A stretch of 64,000 bases of DNA from Lactobacillus hominis DSM 23910 = CRBIP 24.179 (GCF_000296835.1 NZ_CAKE01000002.1:186001-250000); one strand, 5' to 3'; positions 28,832 to 37,662 are shown, counted from the first letter of the stretch. The notes: generated by a model from the letters alone, not told the origin. Numbers and translations are program-made.

Positions 28832-29040
28832 AAAAAAGACCGATGCAAAAACTGCATTGGTCTTTTTTAAGCGATCTATATACTCGTCGTTCAGTTTTAA
28901 CACTACGTGACGTAAGGTTACAAAAATGTAACTAGCTGGCTGGGGAGGGCCTTATATCGACGATCCCTGTTTGACCCGTTGGCATCTCTGGATGTTGCTG
29001 GGCGACAGCATGTGTTCACGTAGGAGTCTCACCTAACAGT
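28832..29040 (-). promoter_or_regulatory. M-box (Mg2+) riboswitch with terminator
   Basis: On the minus strand the aptamer (29040 to about 28882) shows the M-box consensus blocks GTTAGGTGAGACTCCTA, GTCGCCCAG, GCCAACGGGTCAA, CAGGGATCGTCGATATAAGG and ACGTAGTGTTAAAACTGAACGACGA. It is followed by the hairpin GACCAATGCAG/CTGCATCGGTC-type stem (28832-28868) with a T-run, about 38 bases before the ATG. In this class Mg2+ folds the aptamer and favours termination. The controlled gene is a truncated Mg2+ ATPase. Confidence 0.93.
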
Positions 29041-29072
29041 TTATTTGCTTTACTTATTTAATTTCTATAATT

Positions 29073-29101
29073 ACTTTATAGAGATTTTTTCAATTAGTCA
29101 A
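29073..29101 (-). promoter_or_regulatory. promoter of the M-box transcript
   Basis: TTGACT (29096-29101), a 17-base spacer and TAAAGT (29073-29078) on the minus strand, about 30 bases before the aptamer. Confidence 0.6.
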
Positions 29102-29110
29102 GGACTTAAT

Positions 29111-29704
29111 TTAATTTTTTATTTTCCAGTGTTCATACCACGTAAATGCACCTGTCGCAATAATTGCAATCACAATTCCCCAAACCAAGTTTACGCTTTG
29201 GGGATGATTAATTTTTTGCATCTGCTGACTCGTTAATGTGTTTTTATCGCCAGGAAAATTATATTTTTGATCAATTAATGTCGTACAAGCATTAACTACT
29301 GAGCGAATACCTTTATTAAAAGTTGCATTTTTCTTACTGCGTAAATCTTTTCCAGCATAACGAATAATATTGGCCACTTGCGTTTGCGATAAAACTTTTT
29401 GCAGACTTTTACCAGCTAAAATCTGAACATTCTTGCGATCATTTTGGCTATGGCCTGTGGCAATAATTACCTGCTTAGAACTTGGCTTAAGCTGCTTAAT
29501 TTGATCATCGTTTTTAACCGAAACTAAAATCACCTCAGGCTTAGCTTTAGTTTTACGATAATAACTATTTTTTGTTTCTACTAGCTGGCGCGTTTGAGAA
29601 TTATAAAAATGCAGCGGATCTTTTACGCTAGCATTGCTCATAGACATTCCAAGTAAGCAAATAGGCAATAAAAATAGCAAAAATATTTTATTCTTCATTC
29701 GCAT
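29111..29704 (-). CDS. exported TPM-domain-like membrane protein
   Basis: A 197-residue protein with a Sec signal (about 1-26), an extracellular domain and a C-terminal helix (about 171-190) ending WYEHWKIKN. The segment [18 protein letters not shown] resembles the end of TPM (YgcG/psb32-type) domains, which occur just outside the membrane with a trailing helix. I am unsure of this, as the usual acidic residues are sparse. Its first codons overlap the end of comEB, so the two are co-translated. Function unknown. Confidence 0.55.
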   Translation of the reverse strand: MRMKNKIFLLFLLPICLLGMSMSNASVKDPLHFYNSQTRQLVETKNSYYRKTKAKPEVILVSVKNDDQIKQLKPSSKQVIIATGHSQNDRKNVQILAGKSLQKVLSQTQVANIIRYAGKDLRSKKNATFNKGIRSVVNACTTLIDQKYNFPGDKNTLTSQQMQKINHPQSVNLVWGIVIAIIATGAFTWYEHWKIKN

Positions 29705-30182
29705 TTTCAGCCTTTTTCAAATGATCTTCCAAACTTTGAACATACTTGCGCTCTAAACGAACTTGCTCAATGGCGACGCCCTTTTCACGCAACAACTTCA
29801 AAGCTAACGGATTATCATGATAGTCATAATAATAGTTAATCTTTTTAATTCCAGCCTGCACTAAGCATTTGCTGCAATTAAAACATGGAAAATAAGTAAC
29901 ATAAATTTCAGTACCTTCAGTTGAAATGCCGTTTTTTGCGCATTGAATCAAAGCATTCATTTCGGAATGAATTGTACGCACGCAATGTCCATCAACCATT
30001 AAATGTCCTACATCATCGCAATGTGGCTGACCAGAAACGCTACCGTTATATCCCGTAGCAATCATGCGATCATCTTTAACTAAGACGCTGCCAACTAGTG
30101 CACGATCGCATGTTGAACGCTGCGAAATAACTAGCGCTTGCATCATAAAATATTGTTTCCAAGGAATTCTATCGCGTGACAT
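29688..30182 (-). CDS. comEB: dCMP deaminase (ComEB-like)
   Basis: Converts dCMP to dUMP, feeding dTMP synthesis. The zinc site is complete: His in [12 protein letters not shown] with the catalytic Glu, and the PCxxC pair in [10 protein letters not shown]. The N-terminal [18 protein letters not shown] and the sequence [18 protein letters not shown] are typical of this family. It lies 9 bases after trpS and overlaps the next gene. The name comes from the Bacillus comE operon; no role in competence is implied here. Confidence 0.9.
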   Translation of the reverse strand: MSRDRIPWKQYFMMQALVISQRSTCDRALVGSVLVKDDRMIATGYNGSVSGQPHCDDVGHLMVDGHCVRTIHSEMNALIQCAKNGISTEGTEIYVTYFPCFNCSKCLVQAGIKKINYYYDYHDNPLALKLLREKGVAIEQVRLERKYVQSLEDHLKKAENANEE

Positions 30183-30191
30183 GATAACCCT

Positions 30192-31214
30192 CTACTTACG
30201 ATCGAAATAATTCAAACCAATAGCTTCACGAACTTGACTTAAAGTTTCATTAGCAACTTCGTTAGCCTTTTTTGAGCCTTCCAATAACATTTCATAAACT
30301 GCATCTTCATCTTGAGCAAATTTTTCACGACGCTCTCTAATTGGAGCAAGTTCATTTTCTAAGACCTTGTTCAAATAGCGCTTAATCTTAACGTCGCCTA
30401 AACCGCCTTTTTGATATTGAGCTTTAAGTTCGGCCACTTTATCTTTATCTGGATCAAAAACATCAAGATAAGTAAAGACGGTGTTACCTTCAACTTTACC
30501 AGGATCTTCAACATGAATATGATCTGGATCAGTATACATTGACATTACTTTCTTTTGGACCGTCTTAGCATCATCAGCAAGGTAAATTGCATTACCCAAA
30601 GATTTAGACATCTTCGCATTGCCATCAAGTCCTGGAAGACGCCCCTGTCCCTTAGCTGGGAAATAGCCTTTCGGTTCAACTAACACGTTACAATCATAAA
30701 CACGATTGAAAGTACGTACAATTTCACGCGTTTGTTCGAGCATTGGTTCTTGATCATCGCCTACTGGAACAATCGTTGCTTTAAATGCAGTAATATCAGC
30801 AGCTTGTGAAACTGGGTAGTTCAAAAAGCCAACTGGAATTGAATCTTTAAAATTCTTTTGTTTTATTTCAGTTTTTACGGTTGGATTTCTTTCAAGACGA
30901 GCAACTGTAACTAAATCCATATAATAAGCAGTTAATTCAAATAAAGCTGGAATTTGTGATTGTACAAAAATCGTTGCTTTACTTGGGTCAATGCCAACAG
31001 CCAAATAATCCAATGCTACTTGAATCAAGCTATTACGGATTTTTTCTGGATCACGAGCATTATCTGTTAATGCTTGAGTATCCGCAATCATAATGTAAGG
31101 CTCATATTTACCTTCATTTTGAAGTTTCACACGATTTTTCAAAGAACCAATATAGTGTCCAATGTGAAGCTTGCCTGTTGGACGATCACCAGTTAATAAA
31201 ATTTCTTTTGCCAT
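30192..31214 (-). CDS. trpS: tryptophanyl-tRNA synthetase
   Basis: Charges tRNA-Trp. It is a class I enzyme of 340 residues with [18 protein letters not shown] (HIGH region) and KMSKSLGN (KMSKS). The ribosome site GGAGAAAA precedes the ATG. No T-box is visible in the 139 bases upstream, unlike tyrS in this window. It heads a small unit with comEB and the TPM-like gene. Confidence 0.97.
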   Translation of the reverse strand: MAKEILLTGDRPTGKLHIGHYIGSLKNRVKLQNEGKYEPYIMIADTQALTDNARDPEKIRNSLIQVALDYLAVGIDPSKATIFVQSQIPALFELTAYYMDLVTVARLERNPTVKTEIKQKNFKDSIPVGFLNYPVSQAADITAFKATIVPVGDDQEPMLEQTREIVRTFNRVYDCNVLVEPKGYFPAKGQGRLPGLDGNAKMSKSLGNAIYLADDAKTVQKKVMSMYTDPDHIHVEDPGKVEGNTVFTYLDVFDPDKDKVAELKAQYQKGGLGDVKIKRYLNKVLENELAPIRERREKFAQDEDAVYEMLLEGSKKANEVANETLSQVREAIGLNYFDRK

Positions 31215-31353
31215 AATTTTCTCCTTGAATAATTTTCATTCTAAATAAAGCACTAATATACCTGCTATTCTAGCAAAAATCCTGCTTTGTTCAAAACTCA
31301 TCAATTATTGTTAAAATGAAATTGAATCAAGTAATATTTTTCGAGGCCGAATC

Positions 31354-31968
31354 ATGTGCAATCACTACCAATTACCTACTCTTCAAGAAATTAAACAATA
31401 TTTAAAAGGAGAACTTAACTTACCGCTAGTTAAACCTAAGTTTGACGCTAATCTTTTCGATAAACCTTCAGAAATTTATCCTAAAAAAACAGCTCTTATC
31501 TTGCTTTATCAAAATAATGAATTGCAACTAGTACCTAAAAGTTGGGGTTACCCCAGTCCATACAAAAATAAGCAAGTGATCTTTAATGCTAGAATTGAGC
31601 GATTTTACGAAGCAAAAAAGTCAATGTGGGACGAATCTTTTGCTCGCAAGCGGTGTATTATTTTAGCTAGTCAATTTTTTGAAACAGGTAAAAAAACTTA
31701 TACTACACTCCAAAACAAAACTTATCATGAACAATTTGCTTTTAAACAAGCTAACACTCCAATTACAATGATTGCTGGAATTTATGATCAAGAAAATTTT
31801 GCTATGGTTACAACTAAGCCTAACTCAATAATGGCACCAATTCATGATCGCATGCCACTAGTTATCACTCAAGATGAATTGCGCAGATGGCTTTTTCAAA
31901 ACTTTACATCTTTAATTGACCGCACAGACTTTAACTTAGTTCGCACTCAGTTGCCAGAAAGAAAATAA
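31354..31968 (+). CDS. SRAP (HMCES/YedK) protein, abasic-site DNA-protein crosslinker
   Basis: SRAP proteins shield abasic sites in single-stranded DNA by linking covalently through Cys2. The sequence begins MCNHYQ, keeping Cys2 once Met is removed. It has FNARIERF in place of the usual NARxET motif, IILASQFFE, and the catalytic His in HDRMPLVI. At 204 residues it has normal length. An SOS-controlled polymerase operon lies nearby, but no LexA box is seen at this gene. Confidence 0.88.
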   Translation: MCNHYQLPTLQEIKQYLKGELNLPLVKPKFDANLFDKPSEIYPKKTALILLYQNNELQLVPKSWGYPSPYKNKQVIFNARIERFYEAKKSMWDESFARKRCIILASQFFETGKKTYTTLQNKTYHEQFAFKQANTPITMIAGIYDQENFAMVTTKPNSIMAPIHDRMPLVITQDELRRWLFQNFTSLIDRTDFNLVRTQLPERK

Positions 31969-31991
31969 AAATGCTATAATTAAATCGTTAT

Positions 31992-32062
31992 GCGGGTATA
32001 GTTTAATGGTAAAACACCAGCTTCCCAAGCTGGGGATGCGGGTTCGATTCACGCTATCCGCT
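31992..32062 (+). tRNA. tRNA-Gly(CCC)
   Basis: A 71-base cloverleaf: acceptor GCGGGTA/TATCCGC with discriminator T, D-stem GTTT/AAAC, anticodon stem CCAGC/GCTGG with loop TTCCCAA (anticodon CCC, reads GGG), and T-arm GCGGG-TTCGATT-CACGC. The T-stem holds a G52-A62 mismatch where C is expected. CCA is not encoded. A terminator follows. Confidence 0.92.
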
Positions 32063-32067
32063 TATTG

Positions 32068-32097
32068 AAAAAGACGAGCATTTTGCTCGTCTTTTTT
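32068..32097 (+). terminator. terminator of tRNA-Gly
   Basis: AAAAGACGAGCA/TGCTCGTCTTTT with a T-run. It can also serve the convergent gene on the minus strand. Confidence 0.88.
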
Positions 32098-32108
32098 CGT
32101 ATTAATAT

Positions 32109-32789
32109 TTAAATTAACAAAATTGCAAATATTCCATTTAAAATTGCTAAATACATCGGAATCCATAAAGATTGCGAATACAGATAACTCCAAGCTAGCG
32201 TCATGCCTATAATGGCATCAATTATGAATAATGATAAGGAGCATTGGAAATTAAGTACGCTAAAGAATAATCCCGAACAAATAATTCCCAATATTCCAGT
32301 TATCAAGCTATCTTTTCTAAAACCATAATTAAAGAAAAAACCAACTGTTAAAAATTGCTGCAGCACTGGCAAAATAAAACCGTGAGAAAAAATCAAAAAC
32401 CAAAATAAAGGCGTTGAATCTTTTTTAGCGTATACCATCTGATATCTAGTCAGTGGAATTCGACCTTTAGCTTGCAAATATGCAATAAAAATACGACTAG
32501 CAATGACTAAGATCGTCATCCCTAAAATAAAACCATAATCGCCTAAAAAAGAAAGTGAAAAAGCAGGTTTAAAGTAGCGACTTTTCTCACGATTAAAGCG
32601 CCTGATATAAAATAGCAAAACAACGGCGCTAAAGAGAACGAAAAAGACCACTCCAACCAAATGCACTTTAGAGCCTAAAACGCTTAATGATTTTAGCCCG
32701 AAAACTAAAAGATATAAAACTATATAAACCCCATATCTAATTAAATTTCCCTGCATCGATGTAGGTGCATTTGTATTCACTAACTCCAC
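32109..32789 (-). CDS. degenerate CPBP-family membrane protein (pseudo-protease)
   Basis: A 226-residue protein with six to seven membrane helices and the outline of a CPBP/Abi intramembrane protease. The EExxxR motif is replaced by QQFLTVG (Gln144, Gln145), the motif 2 His by Asn180 (FFSVLN), and the motif 3 His by Ala215 (IPMYLAILN, keeping Asn218). With metal and catalytic residues gone it should be inactive as a protease. CPBP proteins in lactobacilli are often immunity or surface-processing proteins; none of that is shown here. The family call rests on layout and the third motif. Confidence 0.55.
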   Translation of the reverse strand: MELVNTNAPTSMQGNLIRYGVYIVLYLLVFGLKSLSVLGSKVHLVGVVFFVLFSAVVLLFYIRRFNREKSRYFKPAFSLSFLGDYGFILGMTILVIASRIFIAYLQAKGRIPLTRYQMVYAKKDSTPLFWFLIFSHGFILPVLQQFLTVGFFFNYGFRKDSLITGILGIICSGLFFSVLNFQCSLSLFIIDAIIGMTLAWSYLYSQSLWIPMYLAILNGIFAILLI

Positions 32790-32842
32790 TCCCCTTAAGA
32801 CTTTGAATCCTTTTGATTATACCAAAAATCAGCCCTAAGAGT

Positions 32843-33211
32843 TTATTTTTTGAGTAAAATGTTATTTATTTCGCTGAGCCTTAATAATTGAGCCGCAATA
32901 ATTATTTGATCGCCATTATAGCCTTCCACAAAGCCATAAATATCAGCTTGATATTCATCTTGAGAATTTAAAAGCTTTAATTGCACGCTTACCGGATAAT
33001 GATCAAGATAAGCTTTAGCTAAAACTTCGCTTATTTGTTCAATCGTCATAGTTGGGCGCTTTTGATAAACAATAGCTTTTTTAGCATTATCTTGATTAAT
33101 TTTGGCTGTATGATCGCTAAGATAATAACCAGCCCATTTTTTCATCCCTCGATCTTGATAATTTTTAAAAAAGTTTTCTATCCGCTCATCAAAGTCTTTA
33201 CTCATACGCAT
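32843..33211 (-). CDS. YolD-like protein, partner of the Y-family polymerase
   Basis: A 122-residue cytosolic protein matching the YolD-like family, seen in DERIENFFKNYQDRGMKKWAGYYLSDH. The C-terminal part is a small beta-domain (VSVQLKLLNSQDEYQADIYGFVEGY). YolD genes commonly follow UvrX/YqjW-type polymerases and may act as UmuD-like regulators, which is not proven. The start ATG 33211 lies within the polymerase end (14-base overlap). It belongs to the LexA-boxed operon. Confidence 0.75.
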   Translation of the reverse strand: MRMSKDFDERIENFFKNYQDRGMKKWAGYYLSDHTAKINQDNAKKAIVYQKRPTMTIEQISEVLAKAYLDHYPVSVQLKLLNSQDEYQADIYGFVEGYNGDQIIIAAQLLRLSEINNILLKK

Positions 33212-34511
33212 TACCGCCATTGTGACCACCAACTAGATTACTGCGTTCAATCGCAGTGGCACCTGGCAGTAAGCTTGACGCTTTCACTAAGCTAGTAAAG
33301 CCATAATTGTGTCGAACTGAATCCACGATTCTATCGAATTTAAATTGCTTAATCTGACTCTCAACTGATGAAAATAATGATAATTGTTGCTCAGTATCAG
33401 GAATTAATTTACCAAAATCAACACCAATTTCTCTTACTGTTTCTCCTTGCCACTTTTTACGAAATAAGGCAATTAATTCAGTCGTTAATTCTTTGTTGCT
33501 ATTAGTTGGACTAATCGTTTCGCTTTTTACGAAACCGCCACGATGATCGTTAAATGCTCTCTGCTTTAACGAATAGCCAATAAATAAAGTAATTCTTTTT
33601 GTTTGAAAATGGTGTGCCCTAATTCTAGCAGCAACTTGTTCACCAATTTCTCTAATTACGATCTCTATTTCTCTTTGATTAGTATAATCTCGAGCTAAGA
33701 CTTGCGAATTTGAGTAACTTTTACTTTTGGGGTGGTATTTTTGACTAATAATGCTGCGATCAACACCCCAACTCATGGCAAATAATTGATCGCCAATGAT
33801 ACCAAATTCGCGATGCAATAAAGTCGGATCGCTATGAGCAAGCTCATACATATTGTTAATACCGATTCTTCTCAAATGATCAGCAGTTCGCGTATTAATG
33901 CCCCAAACATCTTCTAAATTTTTGATTTTCCAAACTGTATCGGGAACTTCAACATAGTGCCAAAAGTCAATCATTGATAAACGATGCTTAGCAGAAATAT
34001 CCATAGCTAATTTAGCTAAAAGTGGATTTTCGCCAATACCGCAAGTGGTATATAGGCCTAAAGTATCATGGATTTCTTTTTGAATTTTTCGCGCTACTTC
34101 ATAAGGTTCTTTGCCAAACAAATGCCAAGACTTAGTCATATCCAGCATACTTTCATCAATAGAATATGTATGCAAGTCCTCTGGTGCACAATATTTTAAA
34201 AAAATTTCTTTAATTTGCATCGCCTTTTTGATGTACAGATTCATATGCGGATCAACGCGATATAAGCCTGGCGTCTTTTCTTTAGGCGGTAAATTTCTTT
34301 GTCTCATTACATTTTTTAGACCGTATTTTTTCTTAGCTAAGGGCGAAGACGCCATTATCAAACCGCCGTTAGTATTTTCCTGGCGCGATATTACGCATAA
34401 AGCAGTGGTCATTGGGTTTAATCCCCGACTAATGCACTCGCAGCTAGCATAAAAGGATTTATTATCAATCATAAAAATTAATCGTTTCGGTTCATAGCGA
34501 TAGTCATACAT
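33198..34511 (-). CDS. Y-family (UmuC/UvrX-like) translesion DNA polymerase
   Basis: An error-prone lesion-bypass polymerase of 437 residues. Catalytic carboxylates lie in FMIDNKSFYASCE (near the N-terminus) and YSIDESMLDMT (about 118-128). A helix-hairpin-helix region is seen in IGINNMYELAHSD, and the little-finger domain follows. It resembles the Bacillus UvrX/YqjW branch rather than DinB. A perfect LexA box sits just upstream of the ribosome site GAAGGA, so it should be induced by DNA damage. It is followed by YolD. Confidence 0.9.
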   Translation of the reverse strand: MYDYRYEPKRLIFMIDNKSFYASCECISRGLNPMTTALCVISRQENTNGGLIMASSPLAKKKYGLKNVMRQRNLPPKEKTPGLYRVDPHMNLYIKKAMQIKEIFLKYCAPEDLHTYSIDESMLDMTKSWHLFGKEPYEVARKIQKEIHDTLGLYTTCGIGENPLLAKLAMDISAKHRLSMIDFWHYVEVPDTVWKIKNLEDVWGINTRTADHLRRIGINNMYELAHSDPTLLHREFGIIGDQLFAMSWGVDRSIISQKYHPKSKSYSNSQVLARDYTNQREIEIVIREIGEQVAARIRAHHFQTKRITLFIGYSLKQRAFNDHRGGFVKSETISPTNSNKELTTELIALFRKKWQGETVREIGVDFGKLIPDTEQQLSLFSSVESQIKQFKFDRIVDSVRHNYGFTSLVKASSLLPGATAIERSNLVGGHNGGNAYE

Positions 34512-34526
34512 GATTATTCCTTCTTT

Positions 34527-34540
34527 CGAACGTGTGTTCG
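34527..34540. promoter_or_regulatory. LexA (SOS) box and promoter of the Y-polymerase operon
   Basis: CGAACGTGTGTTCG is a perfect palindromic match to the Gram-positive LexA box GAAC-N4-GTTC. It lies just downstream of TTGAAA (34570-34575) and TAAGAT (34547-34552), spaced 17 bases on the minus strand, so a bound repressor would cover the start point. Confidence 0.9.
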
Positions 34541-34594
34541 TAATAAATCTTAAACTAATTTAGAATCACTTTCAAGAAAAAAATCCATTTTCAT

Positions 34595-34623
34595 TTGACA
34601 GCGTTTTCACACTTGATTAGCAT
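34595..34623 (+). promoter_or_regulatory. ROK kinase promoter with overlapping cre
   Basis: TTGACA (34595-34600), 17 bases, TAGCAT (34618-34623). The cre-like TGACAGCGTTTTCA (34596-34609) overlaps the -35, with one mismatch to TGNAANCGNTNNCA. Confidence 0.6.
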
Positions 34624-34649
34624 ATAGAATTGTAAAGGAGTGATTTTAT

Positions 34650-35516
34650 ATGAATCTAATCGCAATCGATATCGGTGGCACAACTATCAAGTTTGCTACT
34701 TGGCAAAACAATGAATTACACAAGGAATTTTCAATTGATACTCCAAAGGATTTAAATACTTTTTATGAAGAATTAACTGATGGAGTTAACGAATTAAAAG
34801 AAAAAGTAAATGCTCAGGGCGTAGCAATTTCTTCTCCTGGTGCAGTTAACAAAAAAACTGGCGTCATTGAAGGAGCTAGCGCTTTGCCTTATATTCACAA
34901 CTTCGAAATTGTACCGGAATTAGAAAAACGCTTTGACTTGCCAATAAGTATTGAAAATGATGCAAATTGTGCTGCTTTAGGCGAATTAGCTGACGGAGCT
35001 GGCAAAGGCTGCAATAGCTTAGCATTTTTTGTAATCGGAACTGGCATTGGTGGCAGTATCATTATCAACAATAAAATTTGGCATGGCGCCCATCTTTATG
35101 GCGGTGAATTCGGCTATATGCTAATTGATGGTAAACAGTTAAGTGCCATTGCCTCTCCTGTGGCAATGGCTAAGCGCTATAACGAACAAACTGGCAAAAA
35201 TTTTGATGGCAAAACTGTCTTTACTTTAGCTGATAATGGCGACCCTATTGCTACCAAAGAAAGAGATATTATGCTGCATGCCTTAGCTAGTGCAATTTTT
35301 AATATTCAACATAGTTTTGACCCAGAAAAAATTGTACTCGGAGGCGGCATTTCAAATAATCCAGAATTAGTTCCTCTAATCAACGATGAAATTGATCGCA
35401 TTCGTCACAACTTTGATATCGCTACTTTAAAACCAGAAATTAGCGTTTGTGAATTAAAAGCTAATGCCAACTTGCGCGGAGCAATTGCTGATTTTGAAAA
35501 TGAGCACTGTAACTAA
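34650..35516 (+). CDS. ROK-family sugar kinase (glucokinase-like)
   Basis: A 288-residue ROK protein without a DNA-binding domain. The phosphate loop IDIGGTTIKFATW opens the protein, catalytic Asp sits in ISIENDANCAALGE, and LGGGIS follows near the C-terminus. The cysteine zinc motif of many ROK kinases is absent, as in other short lactobacillus members. It starts the beta-glucoside island and may phosphorylate glucose freed by the GH1 enzymes; mannose or other sugars are possible. GGAG precedes the ATG. Confidence 0.85.
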   Translation: MNLIAIDIGGTTIKFATWQNNELHKEFSIDTPKDLNTFYEELTDGVNELKEKVNAQGVAISSPGAVNKKTGVIEGASALPYIHNFEIVPELEKRFDLPISIENDANCAALGELADGAGKGCNSLAFFVIGTGIGGSIIINNKIWHGAHLYGGEFGYMLIDGKQLSAIASPVAMAKRYNEQTGKNFDGKTVFTLADNGDPIATKERDIMLHALASAIFNIQHSFDPEKIVLGGGISNNPELVPLINDEIDRIRHNFDIATLKPEISVCELKANANLRGAIADFENEHCN

Positions 35517-35536
35517 TTTAAGTAAATAATTTGTCT

Positions 35537-35563
35537 TAAAAGCTTGATTTTTCAAGCTTTTTT
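35537..35563 (+). terminator. terminator of the ROK kinase gene
   Basis: AAAAGCTTGA-TTTTT-TCAAGCTTTT followed by T. Confidence 0.85.
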
Positions 35564-35648
35564 CTTTGCATTTTATAAAAGTATAGCTTTTTATTTAAAA
35601 ACTATTTATTTTTATAAAAACTAATTCTATAATTAAAGCGTAAAATTA

Positions 35649-35662
35649 TGAAAGCACTTACA
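35649..35662. promoter_or_regulatory. cre upstream of the first GH1 gene
   Basis: TGAAAGCACTTACA matches cre with one change in the central CG. It lies 17 bases after a TATAAT-like -10 (about 35632) and before the ribosome site GGAGGA. Confidence 0.6.
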
Positions 35663-35678
35663 TAGGAGGATATAGATA

Positions 35679-37061
35679 ATGAACAGTAATCGTAAATTAC
35701 CAGCCAACTTTTTCTGGGGTAACTCAGTTTCTAGTATGCAAACTGAAGGTGCTTGGAACGAAGATGGTAAAGGCTTATCCGTTTACGATGTCCGTCCTGC
35801 TACTGAAAACACTACTGATTGGCATGTAGCTATTGATGAATATCACAGATACGATGAAGACTTAGACTTAATGAAAGAAATGAACATGAACATGTACCGG
35901 ATTCAAATATCCTGGTCACGTGTTTGTCCTGATGGAGACGGCAAATTCAATGAAAAAGGGATTGCCTTTTATGATCGCTTAGTTGATGCCATGCTCAAGC
36001 GCGGCATTGAGCCAATGATCTGTCTTTATCACTTCGATATGCCACTGCATTTAGCTAAAGAATATAACGGATTTATGTCACGCCACGTCGTTGATGCATT
36101 TGTTCGTTTTGGTAAAAAGATGATTGACCACTTTAGCGACCGCGTTAAATATTGGATCGTCTTTAACGAACATAACCTTTACTTCCAAGACGAAGCTTTC
36201 CAAATTTCAGGATACGAAAAAGGCGATAAGACTTTAGACGATATGTACACTATTTTCCATCACACAATGATGTCGCATATTCGCCTAGCAAATTATATTC
36301 ATGAAAAATATGACGATGTTAAAATCGGCGGCATGCTTGCTTACGCTCAAATCTATCCTGAAACTTGTCAGCCAAGCGATATCTTTGCAGCTAAGCAAGC
36401 CCAAGAATTCTTAGATTTTAATATTTATGACGCTGACACTGGACGTGGCTACTCCCCTCAAGTCATGCAATATGTCAAAGATCACAATATTAAAATGGAT
36501 ATTACCGACGAAGATTTGGAAGAAATGAAAAAAGCTAAAGCTGACTTTTTAGCATTTTCTTACTACTCTTCAAATGTATTAGATTCTAATAAGATTCCAG
36601 AAAATACTGCACCTAATCGCTACTTAAATGATGCAACGGTAGAAAACAAGTTTCTTAAAACTAATGACTGGGGCTGGTCAATTGATCCTCTTGGCTTTAG
36701 AAATGCAATTACTACTATGTACGATCGCTACCACATTCCAGTCTTTCCAATTGAAAACGGAATTGGCTTAAAAGAAACCTGGGATGGCAAGCACATGATC
36801 GAAGATGATGAGCGAATTGCTTACCACCGCGATCATATCAAAGCCTTGAAAGATGCTGTATTTATCGACGGTGCAAAAGTACTAGGCTACTTAGGCTGGG
36901 GCTTAATTGATATTCCAAGCTCACATGCCGATGTTGAAAAGCGCTACGGCGCAGTTTATGTCAACCGCACTAATCACGATCTTAAAGACTTAAAACGCGT
37001 ACCAAAGAAGTCATTTTATTGGTTCCAAAAAGTCTTGAAAGACAATGGCGATGAATTGTAA
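35679..37061 (+). CDS. 6-phospho-beta-glucosidase (GH1)
   Basis: Hydrolyses PTS-imported 6-phospho-beta-glucosides. The 460-residue TIM barrel has acid/base Glu164 (VFNEHN) and nucleophile Glu359 (FPIENGIG). Near the C-terminus SSHADVEKRYG offers the Ser-Lys-Tyr set that binds the 6-phosphate. It is shorter and more divergent than the two other GH1 enzymes in this island, so a different aglycone or linkage is likely. It has its own promoter and cre. Confidence 0.9.
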   Translation: MNSNRKLPANFFWGNSVSSMQTEGAWNEDGKGLSVYDVRPATENTTDWHVAIDEYHRYDEDLDLMKEMNMNMYRIQISWSRVCPDGDGKFNEKGIAFYDRLVDAMLKRGIEPMICLYHFDMPLHLAKEYNGFMSRHVVDAFVRFGKKMIDHFSDRVKYWIVFNEHNLYFQDEAFQISGYEKGDKTLDDMYTIFHHTMMSHIRLANYIHEKYDDVKIGGMLAYAQIYPETCQPSDIFAAKQAQEFLDFNIYDADTGRGYSPQVMQYVKDHNIKMDITDEDLEEMKKAKADFLAFSYYSSNVLDSNKIPENTAPNRYLNDATVENKFLKTNDWGWSIDPLGFRNAITTMYDRYHIPVFPIENGIGLKETWDGKHMIEDDERIAYHRDHIKALKDAVFIDGAKVLGYLGWGLIDIPSSHADVEKRYGAVYVNRTNHDLKDLKRVPKKSFYWFQKVLKDNGDEL

Positions 37062-37128
37062 AAACTAACTTACAAAAACTGCTGAATAAAATAAAAAACA
37101 ATTATTTTTAAAATTTTCACAAAAATAA

Positions 37129-37171
37129 TTGTTCCGGAACAAAAAAATAGTGTATAATGAAAGTGCTTTCA
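37129..37171 (+). promoter_or_regulatory. promoter of PTS IIB-IIA-gntR operon with GntR-type palindrome and cre
   Basis: TTGTTCCGGAACAA (37129-37142) is a perfect palindrome whose left half is the -35. TATAAT (37153-37158) is 18 bases on, and cre TGAAAGTGCTTTCA (37158-37171), itself a near-perfect palindrome, covers the start point. The same architecture recurs at 43005-43064. Confidence 0.75.
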
Positions 37172-37242
37172 AAGGGAAGAAAGTACATACATTTATTAAA
37201 ATAGATAAACACTTTTATGATTATTAAAGGGAGATAATTATT

Positions 37243-37566
37243 ATGGCAGAAAAAACTATTATGTTAGCATGTGCAGCTGGTATGTCAACTTCATTACTTG
37301 TTTCAAAGATGCAAAACGCAGCCAAAGCTGAAGGCAAGGACTACAAGATCTTTGCTACTGCAGCTTCAGGTATTCAAGACGAATTAGATAAAGATCACCC
37401 AGACGTATTAATGCTCGGACCTCAAGTTCAATACATGAAAGATAGCGTTCAAAAAATGACTGATGCCGCAGGTATTCCATTAGCAGTTATTAACATGCAG
37501 GATTACGGTATGATGAACGGTGAAAAAGTTCTTCACACCGCAATGGAATTAATGGGTGAAAAATAA
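37243..37566 (+). CDS. PTS lactose/cellobiose-type IIB component
   Basis: A 107-residue soluble phosphotransfer protein. The P-loop-like AEKTIMLACAAGMSTSLLVSKM carries phosphoacceptor Cys10 and is the hallmark of IIB of the Lac family. It passes phosphate from IIA to the sugar bound by IIC. It is the first gene of a IIB-IIA-gntR-GH1 unit. The IIC gene lies 3.5 kb away on the other strand under a twin promoter. Confidence 0.93.
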   Translation: MAEKTIMLACAAGMSTSLLVSKMQNAAKAEGKDYKIFATAASGIQDELDKDHPDVLMLGPQVQYMKDSVQKMTDAAGIPLAVINMQDYGMMNGEKVLHTAMELMGEK

Positions 37567-37662
37567 TCGATATAAACTTTAAGAGATGCTGTAGACACGA
37601 AAAACAATGTCTCCAGCATTTTTTATTTCAAAAACACTACAAAATATAAGGAGTTCATCAAA

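Noticed and set aside
28795-28857. N-terminal extension of the truncated ATPase
   Set aside because: It runs through the M-box terminator; AAAGGA supports ATG 28794.
31215-31353. T-box leader before trpS
   Set aside because: No GGTGGTACCGCGG-like sequence, specifier loop or terminator is visible.
34541-34649. An insertion remnant between the polymerase and the ROK kinase
   Set aside because: The whole interval is accounted for by two divergent promoters, a LexA box and a cre.
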